A stretch of DNA of 64,000 nucleotides from Guyanagaster necrorhizus (GCF_019112545.1 NW_025064893.1:1042878-1106877), one strand, 5' to 3'; counted from the first letter of the stretch, positions 1-11,874 are shown. Notes: generated by a model from the letters alone, not told the origin. Numbers and translations are program-made.

Positions 1-186
1 GGATCGGCACCGTCTGAGGGGACGCTGACCTCCTGAACACGCGCTCCGCCATCAGTCCACTGCTCAGTGCACGAGGTATGCAAGAGGAGTAATTAAAATG
101 CACAAAAATACACGTCCGATGCAATATTGCTTGCCTGGTAAGTTCTAGTACAATCTGCCTGCCAATTTGTGCCCCGTTGACGATGC

Positions 187-1397
187 TCATGGGTTTACCG
201 CTAGATAACCGCCATCGATAACGAGCTCCTGGCCATTCATATATCCTCCTGCCGGCGAAGCTAAGTATACCGCCGTGCCCGCCATCTCTTCGCCTCTGTT
301 TCGCCACCGTCAGCATCATTAATCACCCGACAAGAACAAAATTAGAGAGACTGAATGAGGAAAAAAAAAACTTACTTCCCAGCCCTCCTTGCAGGCACAG
401 GCAACACGCCCTTCCCGATTCTGTCCACCTCTTCCGGTGTGATCACATCGGTCGTCATCTCCGACTCATACGGTCCTGGTGCTATGGCGTTTACGCGCAC
501 AGGTACACTTTTAAGCGCGAGTTCTGTGGATAGCATCTTGCTCAGCTGTGACGCCCCCGCTTTGGCGCTGTTGTAAGCAAACTGCCACACTGGTCAGCCT
601 ATATAAACCGGGGGAGGGTTTAAATGCAAGACGTACGTGATCTTGTGCCAGCTTCATCAACCCGCTGATACTTGTAACGTTGATAACATTGGCTGTGTAT
701 CCTGGTCGGGTGTTCGCGCAGTCCTTCGTCCCTTTATCAAGCAGCCCTAGGAACGCCATGGTGACGAAAAAGATGGGAAACACGTTAATAGCATAGAGAT
801 CCGACCATCCTGGCATCGATTCGTTAAACATTGCTTTACCCAGTGTCTCAGCGTCCTTATGCTCTGGGGCATCCATCTGATTGAAGAATCTGGACACAGG
901 TCCGACTTGACCGGCGCTGTTTCACGGTGAAGATGCCATCATTAAAAGTTCACAAGCAGATCGAGTAGAATACGCACTTGTTAACCAAAATATGAAGCTT
1001 TCCTTCCTGTTCCTCTAATATCTTTGTCGCCGAGAGTATGCTTTCCTTGTTCGTGACATCCATCTGTAGTCTACTCCCTCACGTCAATGCCGCAAAAAGG
1101 ACAAAAAGGACAAAAAGGAGCATCGCGACATACGCCACCACCGTCCCATTTATAGATCCACTCGCCACAACTTTGTCTAGAACGTCTTTCCTTCTCCCTG
1201 TGATGTATACTTTGGCTCCGTTTTCAGCAAGTCCTCGCGCAATCATGAGTCCTGTTTCGAATTCGAATTCAGTTATCGTTACTTTCTCAGTATACTTAAG
1301 TCGAGCATCCACCTATTCCTGTTCCGCCTCCAGTAACGACTGCCACGAGGCCGGTGAGGTTGTAAAGGCTTCGCGATGTATACGGTGAAGAAGACAT
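187..1397 (-). CDS. Short-chain dehydrogenase/reductase (SDR)
   Basis: NAD(P)H-dependent oxidoreductase of the classical SDR superfamily; the substrate cannot be told from sequence. After splicing, the N-terminus carries the dinucleotide-binding loop TGGGTGIG followed by the beta-2 segment KVYITGRRKDVLDK. The middle has an INVTSISG strand and the catalytic YNSAK (YxxxK), and the C-terminus ends in a GYMNGQELVIDGGY strand typical of the family. The glycine loop only appears when the 61-nt GT-AG intron at 1252-1312 is removed. At least three more introns lie near 900-1080, 600-645 and 300-370. The ATG at 1397 gives a short lead of about 16 residues before the Rossmann fold, the usual length. 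The total is roughly 300 residues, normal for an SDR. The donor of the intron near 640 is not a strong consensus, so that junction is uncertain. Annotated alone, with no pathway neighbour. Confidence 0.85.
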
Positions 1398-1806
1398 GGA
1401 AGACGAAGTTGAAGAAAGTTGAAGATCCCGGAATCAAGGATATATACCACTCGCGATCGGTCCGGAACCGGATGTTCACCATCATGGGATTGGCGAAGAA
1501 CGTAACATAATTGGTTTATCCTGCCATAGATCCGCCCAGCGGTTCATGCTGAAGGCAGCGGCTGGGAGGTACTTCACTGTAAGATATGCCAGTCCGCGAT
1601 TTAATCTAACAAATCGAAATTTGCAGGTTTGCCACACCCCGCTATTGCTTCTTGCCGAAGCTCTTCAAATGTCAGTTACATTCGTCCGACTGTACAAGAT
1701 GCTATCGCTCCGTTCGACCTTAGAAGTCTAACACAATTGTTTGATATTATTGAGTACGTTCTACTATACACCCCTCAGAGACGGTATCAAGATACAATGC
1801 GACTGC
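1398..1806. other. Intergenic, no gene seen
   Basis: Contains the promoter side of the SDR gene and the 3' side of the polymerase gene. Short open frames here have no recognisable family motif and no convincing splice structure. Confidence 0.5.
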
Positions 1807-3478
1807 TCACAGGGAGGAGCCAGAGCTTCGCCGGTCCTCCATCTGCTTTTTACGGACAACACTTCCGTATAACTTCGGTAACCTACCGTTGGTAACCTTG
1901 CTGAGCAGATAGGAATAATTCCGTTTAGACGGCTCCACATAAGCCATCCCCAGTTCTGAGAGGATTTCCGTCTCTGAACCACGGGAGATGAGCTCCCATT
2001 TACCCCGCGTTTCTTCATTAATCTTTGCATCCTTTGGAGGACGTCCCCTACCACGCTTAACAGGTGCAACACCATCGAAGTTTTCATTTTCGTGCCATCG
2101 CCATAGCCCGTTCCCGTCGAGGAACAGTCCTAACGTGTCAGCTCTAGTATGCACTTGACGCACGAACTCCATGTCGCCCGTTAACGTGAGCAGAGCTGGC
2201 CCCCGACATTCCCACGGGACAAGACTAGAAAACCAAGTCAGTGAAATAGTCTATACAAACAAGGCGTGTTGAACTGACTTGATAGTCAAACGCCTGTATT
2301 TACCCTCCTTCCATTTTATAGCGCTGAGTCTTGATTCGAGAGACTCTGGTTGCCCATCCGCAGTGAACTCAGGAACTCTGACTATCCCATCCCAATTGTC
2401 CCCACCACTCATTTTGACCTCTTGTACTATCAATCCTTGGACTTTCAACGTGGGGATGACAGTATTAAGGAGGGGAGATTTGGATCCGAACTGTTTTTGG
2501 GCGCACTTCCCGTACACCTTCTCCGCTCGTCCTTTCCGTGGAAACTTTAGTGTTGTTTCGGGAGGGGGAGGAACAGGTGCAATGTTGAAACTTGGATGGA
2601 GGAGGATGAGGTCAATTTCGGAAGAGAAGGGAAAGTCACGACGGTAGCTCCCGGCGAGCTCTGTTTGAAAATCGGAGGGTAACTGTGTTCGGATGAAGTC
2701 CTAGAGCAACCGAAGAACTCAGTATTGGCATTCATGGTGGATATCATGACGCACATTGATAGATTCTATCTCTGTGCGATGGACAGGCTGGCGGAGGTGG
2801 TTGTAATATGCGACTAGAACCTTCTGGCGTGCAGTGAGAATCCCTTGAAATTTCGGACGGTGGAGGTCGCTGGCGGAGGTACAACCTGCCTCATATAATT
2901 TTCTGGCCGTATACGGACTATCCGACAGTTAGGAAATCATCGTTAGAAAATAGTACATCGTTACTCACCCCAGACCAGGAACTTGTTGAAGTTCGTTCAA
3001 CACAACCCTCTTAGTACCTTCACGAACTTCGTTCTTATTGGTAGTTTTCAGGATCGAGAAAGGCACACTGCATCACAGCACTTACAATCCGTGCGGAATC
3101 GACTTGTGCGGGCTGAAGTTTGTCCTCTTCCTGGAGACAAGTCAAAATAACGAGTAGGATTAGGACTGCGTGGCTGGCCTTGGTTGAAATCTTTACATCC
3201 ATGGGCTCCTCTCCCTGCGCATTGTCATCACGCATGCGCATCAACTGGAGAAATATGTAAGAGGTCAGCAGGACGTGCCTGTTAATAACTGACCTTGAGA
3301 GCATCTGATTCCGATCTTATGGGGAAGTCTATTGATTTCAGCACGGCGATGGCCTTGTCAAAAGCGCGCAGTTTCTGGTCGTCGCTTGCAGGGTTCTTTC
3401 GTTCTTTTTCTCTGTCTGTAAAAAAAAATCAACATCGGAACTGTAGGACAAGGAAGCAAGCGCACTCTCAATGAGCAT
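1807..3478 (-). CDS. Family X DNA polymerase (Pol beta/lambda-like), catalytic Asp missing
   Basis: Related to Pol lambda, Pol mu and yeast Pol4, which fill short gaps in base-excision repair and end joining. Order of motifs after splicing: N-terminal helices (KLRAFDKAIAVLKS); a helix-hairpin-helix VPGLG-PYTARKLYEAG; TARQKVLVAYY; palm motif GSYRR followed by SSEIDLILLHP; then GGDNWDGIVRVP, RRLTIN-LVPWECRGPALL and LTGD; and a thumb ending in SELGMAYVEPSKRN. Family members carry DxD in the palm and an Asp in RRLDI. Here the first pair reads E-I-D and the third metal ligand is Thr (RRLTI). An AT-hook (KRGRGRPPK) is inserted in the thumb, where Pol lambda has a short loop. Several introns of about 50 nt break the gene. 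The proposed start (3478) uses a 49-nt intron that joins cleanly to the first helix; an alternative ATG lies at 3492. The frame stays open, so this is not an obvious pseudogene. Family assignment is firm; activity is doubtful. Confidence 0.8.
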
Positions 3479-3636
3479 TTTGATGATAGCATCGTTGTGT
3501 CCTTGAGTGGAACTGTATCGAAGGAATAGCGACAGTAGTGGTGGTCGAAAACGAAAAAAATGTGGTGACCGCGAAAGCATGGACGTCACGCCGTGACTGA
3601 CGCGTTTTTGGTGACTTTCAATTGGCGACGACCACC
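3479..3636. promoter_or_regulatory. Divergent promoter between Pol X and SNF5 genes
   Basis: Only 158 bp separate the two divergent start codons. Any promoter elements for both genes must be here or in transcribed leaders. No clear TATA box was seen. Confidence 0.5.
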
Positions 3637-5415
3637 ATGGCCGACAATCAGAGTACGACGTTTCCGACATCGTTCGGCAACATGACCGACGTCCAGCTAG
3701 GGCAGACGATAAACCAGGTGCGTACGCTATCTCTGCGAAGGAATCTCTACTGACGACCTGGGTTTCAGCTGTCGACAGCTGCTCGGACGTATGCACCGAC
3801 CCCACAGCTCCCGTCAACAGTCTCAAAAGGTGAGCATATCCTTGATTCGGCCCTTCGACCTAGTCAAATGCTCTAGGGTAGCATATGTAAAGAATCTTCA
3901 TGCGTGGACGACGACAGCGACACCCCCTCCAAAAAATGCCGCGACCGGCGCCAGAAGTACACGGGCCAGGGGAGCGAATCGGTCCACCAATCTCACCAAT
4001 ACGTCCACTCCAACGACTACATATACACCACAGATAGTGTATCAACAGGCAGCTCAGCCGCCAGTGCAGCCAGTGGTGATACAGGCTCCCCCGCCGCCAA
4101 ATCCGCCTAGGTCAATAATGCCGACTATACCGCAAGCCTTGGTATCTACCTACTCTTCGCGACTAAAGACTGGGCCAACGTTGCTAATGCAACCCATACT
4201 TGCCTCGGCCTCATCCACCACGGCCTCAACGAGCACAAGAGCTGCCACGCGACGCGGTGGTGTAGTCAACTATGCTGACCCAGGTTCCGGCGATGATCTT
4301 CCTGACGCCGGTGAGCTCGATTCCGATGACTCTGATTTTGTAGCAAGTGGAGGAACGAGGACGGCGATCCGGCAGCAGGGTACCTCTACCAGGACACGCA
4401 TGAACGCCGGGATGTCTGTTTTCAATTCAACGACAGGCCTCACTACTGTACGCCAGCAGTCGACACCTCCTCCCCCTCCGCCACTACTACCGGAAAAGAC
4501 AGAGCTCGATCAGAGCTATCTAGGCCAGATTCCGCCTTCTCGGTTCATAACAGCCCGCCCATTTTATCCTACACCCCATACCTACGCGGACCCAGACGTC
4601 CTGGCTGTTCATTCAGAAAGACGCTCATCTTTGGTGCCTATACGTGTTGAATTTGAGACAGAAACGCATCGAATACGAGATTGTTTCGTGTGGAATCTCT
4701 ATGAGAACATCGTCAGACCAGAGACTTTCGCGAAGACTTTTTGTAATGATCTTGATCTACCGATCGTTCCCTGGGCTGAAACGGTGGCAAATCAAATAAA
4801 AGCTCAGCTGGAGGACCATGAAGGTATTGCTACAATGGATTTGGGTATTGATGGAGCAGTGAATGGCGAAGAAGACGGTCATGAGGAAGTTGCTGAATGT
4901 CGCGTCATTCTCAGTGTATGCTTCCTTGGTTTCCTATCTATTTTCACGCTAATTTTGCTCCGTAGATCGATGTACAGATTGCCACACACCACCTTTTGGA
5001 CCACATTGAATGGGACCTCCTTTCACCGCTAACGCCAGAAGCGTTTTCTACTCAGCTCTGTGCAGATCTCGGTTTGTCTGGAGAAGCCGTTCCTCTGGTT
5101 GCTCATGCCATTCACGAAGAGCTCATTCGGCACAAAAAGGACGCGGCCGAATGGGGCGTGATCGGGGATGTCGTCGATAAGTCTGGGGTAGTGAAAGACA
5201 AGACTGGGTTAAATATTGGATGGGGCGGTAATCGACCGAAGGTCCTGCAGAGCGTATGGCGGGACTGGGCTGACGCGCAGGAGTTTGCTACTAGGTTTGA
5301 GGAACTGTCGGCGGAGGAGGTGGAGAGAAGAGAGATTGAGCGTGAGAGAGCGACCAGAAGGCTGAGGAGAGAAACGAGCAAGTTCCAGAGCTCGGCGAGG
5401 AATAGACGGCGGTGA
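3637..5415 (+). CDS. SNF5/Sfh1-type chromatin remodelling complex subunit
   Basis: Core subunit of SWI/SNF or RSC ATP-dependent nucleosome remodellers, acting in the nucleus. The C-terminal half holds the two tandem SNF5 repeats: the first around LVPIRVEFETE with DCFVWNLYENIV and PETFAKTFCNDL, the second around ILS-IDVQIATHHLLDHIEWDL with PEAFSTQLCADLGL. An intron near 4916-4965 separates the repeats and its removal restores the conserved IDVQI junction. A charged, Arg/Glu-rich helix forms the C-terminus (EEVERREIERERATRRLRR). The N-terminal third is Pro/Thr/Gln-rich and low complexity. The start at 3637 (MADNQSTTFPTSFG) uses two short introns before the long exon. Whether it belongs to Snf5 or Sfh1 is not decided by what can be seen. 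A second remodeller subunit, Ssr4, lies at 25.8-27.1 kb. Confidence 0.9.
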
Positions 5416-5741
5416 TACGCTACATTGTACGGTGAATAGAGTCAATTATCGTGCTTTGAGGTGTTGTGCTGACTTTTAGCGGTAGTAATATTGAAGACTA
5501 TTTTATGTATATTATATTCATGCTCCATGCCTTGGGTTACAATTTCTTGCGGCGCCAGATTTAAAAATCTCTGGTGTTCTATGTCGTAATGGGTACCTAT
5601 AGTTTGTGTACCTTTAGAATTGTACTCGAACCGTTCCACTCTTAACAACTTATCCCCAGCCATGCACTGCCGCGACGCTGTTTCCCGGGCCGGCGGCTTC
5701 GAATTTTGCATTTGTCGCCTCTACCATCTCCAGCATCTCCA
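5416..5741. other. Intergenic, promoter of the next gene
   Basis: No gene seen; AT-richer stretch holding the SNF5 3' end and the upstream region of the coiled-coil gene. Confidence 0.5.
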
Positions 5742-8611
5742 ATGGCCTCTGAAGACGACGACATTGCTCGGTTTGATAATATTTGCGATATTCGAGAGAC
5801 ACGAGAAAAAGCCAGAGAAATATATCGTCTAGTAAAATCCAGCCCAAATGTTTCCAGCCTCGGCACAGTTGCGTTGGCGGCCATTTGCGCGTATGTCGCG
5901 TCATCGAGGTGAACGATCTACTTTTAACGAAGCTCTCGCAGTATTCATGTTTTCTAGACTTGGAAATGGCGATGTGCGGCGCAATTTAGCCCTCACTGTA
6001 TCATCTCTTGCTACTATGGCAGATTTCGAAACGGGTGTTTCTACAGTAGAATATGCCCTTAGTGCTGGCAATCAGAGGAGGAAGAGTCGTTCTAGTACCC
6101 ACGGGTTCTATGACAGACTCATAGAAGAACACAGGCTCACTGCTGTGTCAGATTTGGTTAAGCGCTCTATGCGCAAGGCCGAAGATTTTCTGGTGATGCA
6201 GGCCGTCTTCGACATCGACAACCGGGAGATTAAATACGCAATATTTTACTGGATTCATGCAATCTTAATGGTGAGTCCTATTAAAATTCGGCGAAACAGA
6301 AGTCAAACTGAACTTGTTATTAGCCGAACGTTCGACTTGATCATGAAGCCTTTTTAGAGGAGACAGGCAACACAGGACAATTCGATCGCATCGTCGAGCT
6401 ACTCACCAGCAGCGCCGCTCATTTAAAGGGGCAGATAACTGCGGAACGCAGGGAGCACGTTTTGGCACTGCCAGGTCGATATCCCACGCCTTCGAAAACT
6501 CCAACTCACGCCCAAAGAGCAACGAAGTCCGAAAAGATTCTAACCCCTTTTGATTCCAACAACACTATGACGCTTACTCGACCACTGACCCTCAAAATAC
6601 CACTGCTGGGCTCCGATAGCAGTTCCACTAGTTCTCCGTGTCGGTCTCCCATTACGCGTCCATCTGAAGCACCGCCAGACGGTGGCACCCTATCTTCGGT
6701 AGGTTCAGCTGCTGTGCATACTGAAAGGTACTGATTTATTGACGCGTTCTAGTCTGAGAATCATCAGGAAGATGCCGTCTTTGAACAGTCTCGTGAGAAA
6801 ACGAAATCGAGGGAAAGCGTTGACGGTAGGCTATATACATCCTCCAAAGGAAAGGCACCTCATTTTGCGATCTCTAGCTCAAGAAGACCTGCTCCCGACT
6901 ATAAAAACTCTGCGAGAGAAGTTGGCTGGTAGACATACGTTTCCTAATATGTTTTGCTATATGCTAATCCCTGATACTAGAGAGCCACAAACTTCTCGAT
7001 GCTCAGCAGTCAATAGCAGATGAGAAACTCGAAGGTGATTTCCATGTTCGAATGACATCTGCAGCACTAGGCTGATCACCTTTCTTAGAGTTGGGGCGTA
7101 ACTTGGATGAGAAAGAAGCTGCACTTTCCGGTACCTTTATCAACATCTCTGATCCTACAGGTGGCTTAACGAGGCGGCATAAGCGGCAAACGCTGCAGCC
7201 GCGAGCTTACAGGTTGAATTGTCCTCCCTAAAAAAGGATCTGAAGAATAAAGAGTCGGAGCTTGCAGGTTCGTTTCTTCCTTCACATAAATTCAGCCTCC
7301 ATGATATGTTTCTAGTTGCCACTATGACAATAACTACCTTACAGACCGAAATGCAGCCACATTCACGTGGTGCGTTGTACCTGCTTCTTGGTACTTCGTT
7401 CGTCTAATCCCGGTCTGTAGAATCTCAGCAGAAGCATATAATGTTACGGGACAAACTCGAACGTTCGTGTCTGTTGTAGTAAATGTTAATTTCCCCTCAT
7501 ACGTATTTGCATAGATGCTCAACACCAAAAGGAGACACGCCAGGAGCGTCTCGAAAACCAGGTTTCGAAAACTGCAGGTGAGGCTGCTGTCAGCCTGTTG
7601 GTGATGAATGCTGACTCCGCGCTCGAGCTCAACCGTCGGGAGAAACGTCAGGTACGCATCAGTATCGATCTCCTGTAACTGATTCTTCATGCATCTTCAG
7701 GTGTTAAAATAACGAGCGATCAGCAGATCGAAACGGACATAACATCGCAACGTAAGATCGTCGCGTTTTGAATGCCAAGGATAGTATTCTCATGTCTTCT
7801 CTAGATTCACAAGACCACCCTATAGCATTAGGAAGGGTCCAAGAAGGTTCTAAGAGTAGCCTTTGTTCCATGGGAATTGTGATTGACACGGATTTTTTTC
7901 ATAGAAGCGGGGCCTAGAAGTCGTCAAAGATATGAAAGTGTTGGAGAGGACCTTGAAGGTTTGATCATAACATGCGACAGATATCTTTCATGTGCTCACT
8001 GAAAGCTAGACCTAGAATCCTGGCGTATGAATTCGCACGAAGACACGCTCAGAGGTACGGTTGTTTTTCAATATCTTCGCCAACGGAAGATGACCAGATT
8101 GTTCATCAGATGAGATCCAAAGGCTGCGAGAGGATAACGATATAATAACGACTCGCTACAAACGCAAAATTGATGGTACGGTCGTGAATTTGGTCACGTA
8201 TTTGTACCTTACCTCTTCCCGATTATAGCACTGAAGCGCCAAATCGCTTCGGAGCGCAAAGCGAGACAGCAGCAGGATATCTTGGAGTATCTCAGTATAT
8301 CTGCTCAGAGTGCGCATTTGTCCGAAGCTATTGAGGACTATGAGCCACGTTCTGAAACGTCCAGGCGCATTCTGGTGGCCGTAAGATCACATCTGAAGGC
8401 ACTAGATACCATTGGAGAGAGGCGTCGAAAGATACCTCTGAAATATGACAAACTAGTAGAGGTGATGACGAATCGGTACGGAATCAAGGAGGAAGAACTG
8501 GATGAGGTAGATGAATTCATTCTATGGGGGCCTAATGAAGATGAAGAACTGGACGAATCTGCTGGAGTGGAGCCGAGACATAAGAAGCGAAAGGTCGCAT
8601 CGATTTCATAG
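5742..8611 (+). CDS. Unidentified coiled-coil nuclear protein, many introns
   Basis: Not recognised. Start at MASEDDDIARF (5742), the first ATG that joins the open frames. The N-terminal region is a helical domain (REKAREIYRLVK, LGTVALAAICAYVASSR-LGNGDV, then FDIDNREIKYAIFYWIHAIL) that faintly recalls cyclin-like or Orc6-type folds, but this is only an impression. The middle (about 6460-6690) is Ser/Thr/Pro-rich and probably disordered. From about 6870 to 8300 it is broken by many introns of about 50 nt into small exons encoding heptad-like coiled coil (for example DLLPTIKTLREKLAESHKLL and LRDEIQRLREDNDIITTRYK). The C-terminus is acidic (EEELDEVDEF, NEDEELDES) and ends with a basic cluster RHKKRKV that looks like a nuclear localisation signal. 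Estimated 650-700 residues. A structural or chromosome-associated protein is plausible; the exact small exons in the middle are uncertain. Confidence 0.65.
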
Positions 8612-9203
8612 GTGTTTTGCCTTCTGTGTCTGCTCTCTGTGAATTGGGATATGGTGGAACAAAAATGTTATGGACATGTCATGTACAATAATTCTGGATG
8701 TCATCTGAACATGCGTAATGGCAGCTTCGGTACTCGTGACCGTGTTTTCATCCTATGCAGCCTTTTTTTCAAATTCCAAGTCATAACAAAATGCTGAGTC
8801 TTGGCATCTTGGCATCATACCTGTATAAAGGTAACAGACTATACCCTGGATAGCGATTAGAATCACTGATGCATCAGTCGGGTTTCCGTTTCTTCAAGTT
8901 CATTGTTCAAGTTGCCAAATCTTGAATTTTTTTCATTCCGATCTTTCTGTTTTTCCCTGCTCATTTGGAAAAGAAAGGAAAGAAGGAAAGAAGTTTTATT
9001 GGTAAATAATTGCCATCAACTCGAAGTCGGCTTGTTCATCTGTAATATGGATTTCAATTTTACCGGTTGCTTCCGCTTCTCTTTATGTAACGCAGTTACT
9101 CCAGCAAAAGCTTTCATGGGAGTCGCCGATTCCACGATAGCCTAGAAAACGAGATGAATGGTGGCCAATTCATGCTTTCTTTGCTCTTCCTTTCTCCGTA
9201 GAT
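8612..9203. other. Intergenic, no gene seen
   Basis: Short open frames without family motifs. An acceptor-like tttctccgtag sits immediately before the ATG at 9204, so a 5' UTR intron of the next gene is possible. Confidence 0.5.
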
Positions 9204-10580
9204 ATGGGAAGAATACAGTCTTTCATCTCCCAGACCTGGCCACCCTGGTCGAAGTTCTCCATCGACCAAATCCCTGACCTGTCTGGAAAAGTTGTCATCA
9301 TTACTGGAGGAAATACAGGTGTGGGATACGAAACTGCGAAGGTTCGTGTAACTGTCCTCCGCTTCGATATTTGACTCAGGAGTAGGATTTCCATAGGCAC
9401 TTCTTCCTCGCAATGCTCGAGTCTACATTGCATGCTGCAACGCTAAGAAGGCCAGCGATGCTATAGACAAGCTGTGTGAAGACACCGGAAAGGACTCTAT
9501 TTTTCTGCCCCTGGATCTGGCGAGCTTCAAGTCTATCCGTGTTGCTGCAGACGAATTTCTGAGGTGTGTTGAATAGTGACTCGGAGCACAACAGACTTGT
9601 TTATGACATGATTAGGAAGGAAAAGGAATTGCCCATCCTCTTCAACAATGTGCAAGTTCATCTTCTCTGGTTATATTGATTGACAAGTGAACATCATCGT
9701 GTAGCGGTGTCATAGAACCAAACATCGATGAATTGACAGAGGAAGGGTATGATTTGGCTATCAGCGTTAATGTCGTCGGTCAGCCATCATCAGCACAAAC
9801 CTGCATAGCTTGCAAGTGACTCTTGATATGCATAGGCCATTTTTACTTCACAAAACTCTTGCTTGCATGCTTTTAGCAGTATCCCAGAATACTACTGGCA
9901 CTAAGGCCCGGATCGTTAATATGGCTTCGTTTGCCGCCAAAATGAATGTTAAACCGGACTATGATCCTTGCAAGGATGGACCCATTCGATGGAGACTTGG
10001 AACTGTGTCCATGTACTATCAGAGCAAATTTGTGTGTCCTGAAACTTCCCTACCTCTTCGGACTCGAAGTTTTTCTTAGGCTGGTCTATTGTACTCGACG
10101 GAATTCTCCCACCGATATTTTGAGGCTGGCATAGTTTGTACTTGCATTAACCCTGGTCAGCGTTTTTGTCTTCCAGCACTTCGTATAATGTAATGTAAGT
10201 TTACAGGTAATCTTGTGACTGAGCTGCAGCGAAATCTTAAGCTGGGTGTCAAACGCTTTATAATTGTAAGTCTCACAGGATCGCGCTTCGTCTTCCCTTG
10301 TCTTTGGTTTCATCTGCTGATGCCTTTGCTACAGTATCGGATTTTATACCCTGCACCGTATAGTGCGTTGACTCAACTGTATGCTGGCACATCTCCCGAA
10401 GGTGCCGACTTCAATGGCAAGGTAGATCTATTTCGTCTACATTGTCAGTCGAGGTAATAAACAGTGCATCAGTACCTCGTTCCCTGGGCCCACATGTGGA
10501 CATCTACTCCTGAGTCTCAAGATAAGCAGGCCGGGAGCCAGTTGTGGGCATGGCTCGAGGATCAGGTGAAAGATACTTGA
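9204..10580 (+). CDS. Retinol-dehydrogenase-like short-chain dehydrogenase
   Basis: SDR of the WW-domain oxidoreductase/retinol dehydrogenase-like group that is expanded in mushrooms; substrate unknown. The start MGRIQSFISQTWPPWSKF at 9204 is the characteristic N-terminus of this fungal group. Motifs in order: KVVIITGGNTGVGYETAK (cofactor loop), LPLDLASFKSIR, the NN-V-GVIEPN segment (normally NNAG), ARIVNMASFAA (catalytic Ser strand), the catalytic YYQSK (YxxxK) and CINPGNLVTEL. Several 50-nt introns interrupt it. The intron at 9652-9704 must use a GC donor (gcaagt): the overlapping GT donor two bases upstream would shift the frame into a stop. The Ala-to-Val change in NNAG also depends on that junction. 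About 310 residues, the expected size. No pathway neighbours. Confidence 0.85.
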
Positions 10581-11599
10581 TGACCGTTCACGAGCTGTGA
10601 TTTGTACATTTCGCTTCATGTACGAACAATCATTTTTATTGGATGACAAACCGTTGTTTACTTTATAAAAACTGTGATACTAAAATGCACTCTGCGGGCG
10701 TTTATAAACTAGTGACATTTTCCAGAACAACTGGACCTTGGCACGACGACTTTTCTGGAAATCCTCACATCCCCACTTTGTTTGCGACTTGAGAAGTTTC
10801 TGATTCTGGCAGTCGCTTCTCGACCAAAAGCTCGTGGGTATCAGAGCATATTCATTATTACCGAGGCCACTCAGAACGATGTAGATTATGGACATCACTC
10901 CTCTGTTTTGATTTCCTTGCGGCGGGTCAGACCTGAATGTTGGCCACACCGGCATATAAGAGCATTTGTTCTCAGATTTTCATGTGTGGCTCACACTGTC
11001 CAGACCTCTTGTCAGGTTCCATGTCATCGACACTCCTCCTCCTCTTTGCCCTGCCTTGCCTTGCCTGTTTTGCATGCCTGTTCTGCATTGTTCTACTCTG
11101 GTATACTCATCCCACGATATCGACCCTTCATCTCTGTGATGACAGTCTCCTTCCCTGCTTAGGCCTAAGCACATATCACTTCCTTCCAAGGAATGACTCC
11201 TCTCTTTTTGGCGCACACTTTTCCGCATCCTCCTGGCTAATTTGGCTTGTTGGACTCGCCCTGTGAATACCACTGATATGCGAGGGATCTCATTTGTTAT
11301 TCATCCTCACTGTGCTGACTAACCAAATACCTGTCATCAACCGTTGTCGAATGACTGTCTCTATAGGATTAAATTTCGATACATGTGTTGCAAGATGTGA
11401 TAGGCTAGTGCAATACAATGCTTTTTACCCCTTCAAAGAGCCGTTCGTACACCTCAGTTTTTCGCAACACCGGGCAGTGTGGGTGGTCATCCGTCCGCAG
11501 TACTATCATCGGATCCGAATTGATACATGATGACTCGTCTATGCATCATGATTTGATTGATGAAAATGGCGAGTGGCGTAAAGTGGCACCACTGTAATC

Positions 11600-11605
11600 A
11601 CGCGT
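11600..11605. promoter_or_regulatory. MCB box 1 (ACGCGT) upstream of RNR
   Basis: Perfect palindromic ACGCGT, the MluI cell-cycle box bound by MBF-type factors in yeasts. It lies about 390 bp before the RNR ATG. Confidence 0.6.
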
Positions 11606-11615
11606 CGTGTTTCAG

Positions 11616-11621
11616 ACGCGT
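11616..11621. promoter_or_regulatory. MCB box 2 (ACGCGT) upstream of RNR
   Basis: Second perfect ACGCGT, 16 bp after the first, so the two lie on nearly the same DNA face. Such paired boxes are typical of G1/S genes including RNR in yeasts. Confidence 0.6.
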
Positions 11622-11874
11622 CGACAGAGCATAACAGCGCGTCTTGTTGAATCCTCGTGACCTCCCATTGGAAAATGCACAAGCGGCCAACAACAAGCGG
11701 AATTATTCTGAAAAATTTTGGGACGCGCGACAATGATCTCTTCGGTGCATTTAATTATTGTCCTAGATCCACAAGTGTCTCGGCACAATCTGACAAGCCC
11801 ATCGAATGAATGTTGAACGCCATCAAGATAAATTTTCCTAAACAGGATGGCTTAGTCAGAGTCATAATTTATAG

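Noticed and set aside
2547..2756. Open frame in another phase over the Pol X palm
   Set aside because: A shadow; the true frame (with GSYRR and SSEIDLILLHP) overlaps it, shown by similarity and by the 53-nt intron that joins it to the upstream exon.
4440..4480. Pro codon run as a separate low-complexity repeat
   Set aside because: Part of the disordered N-terminal third of the SNF5 gene, with no independent significance.
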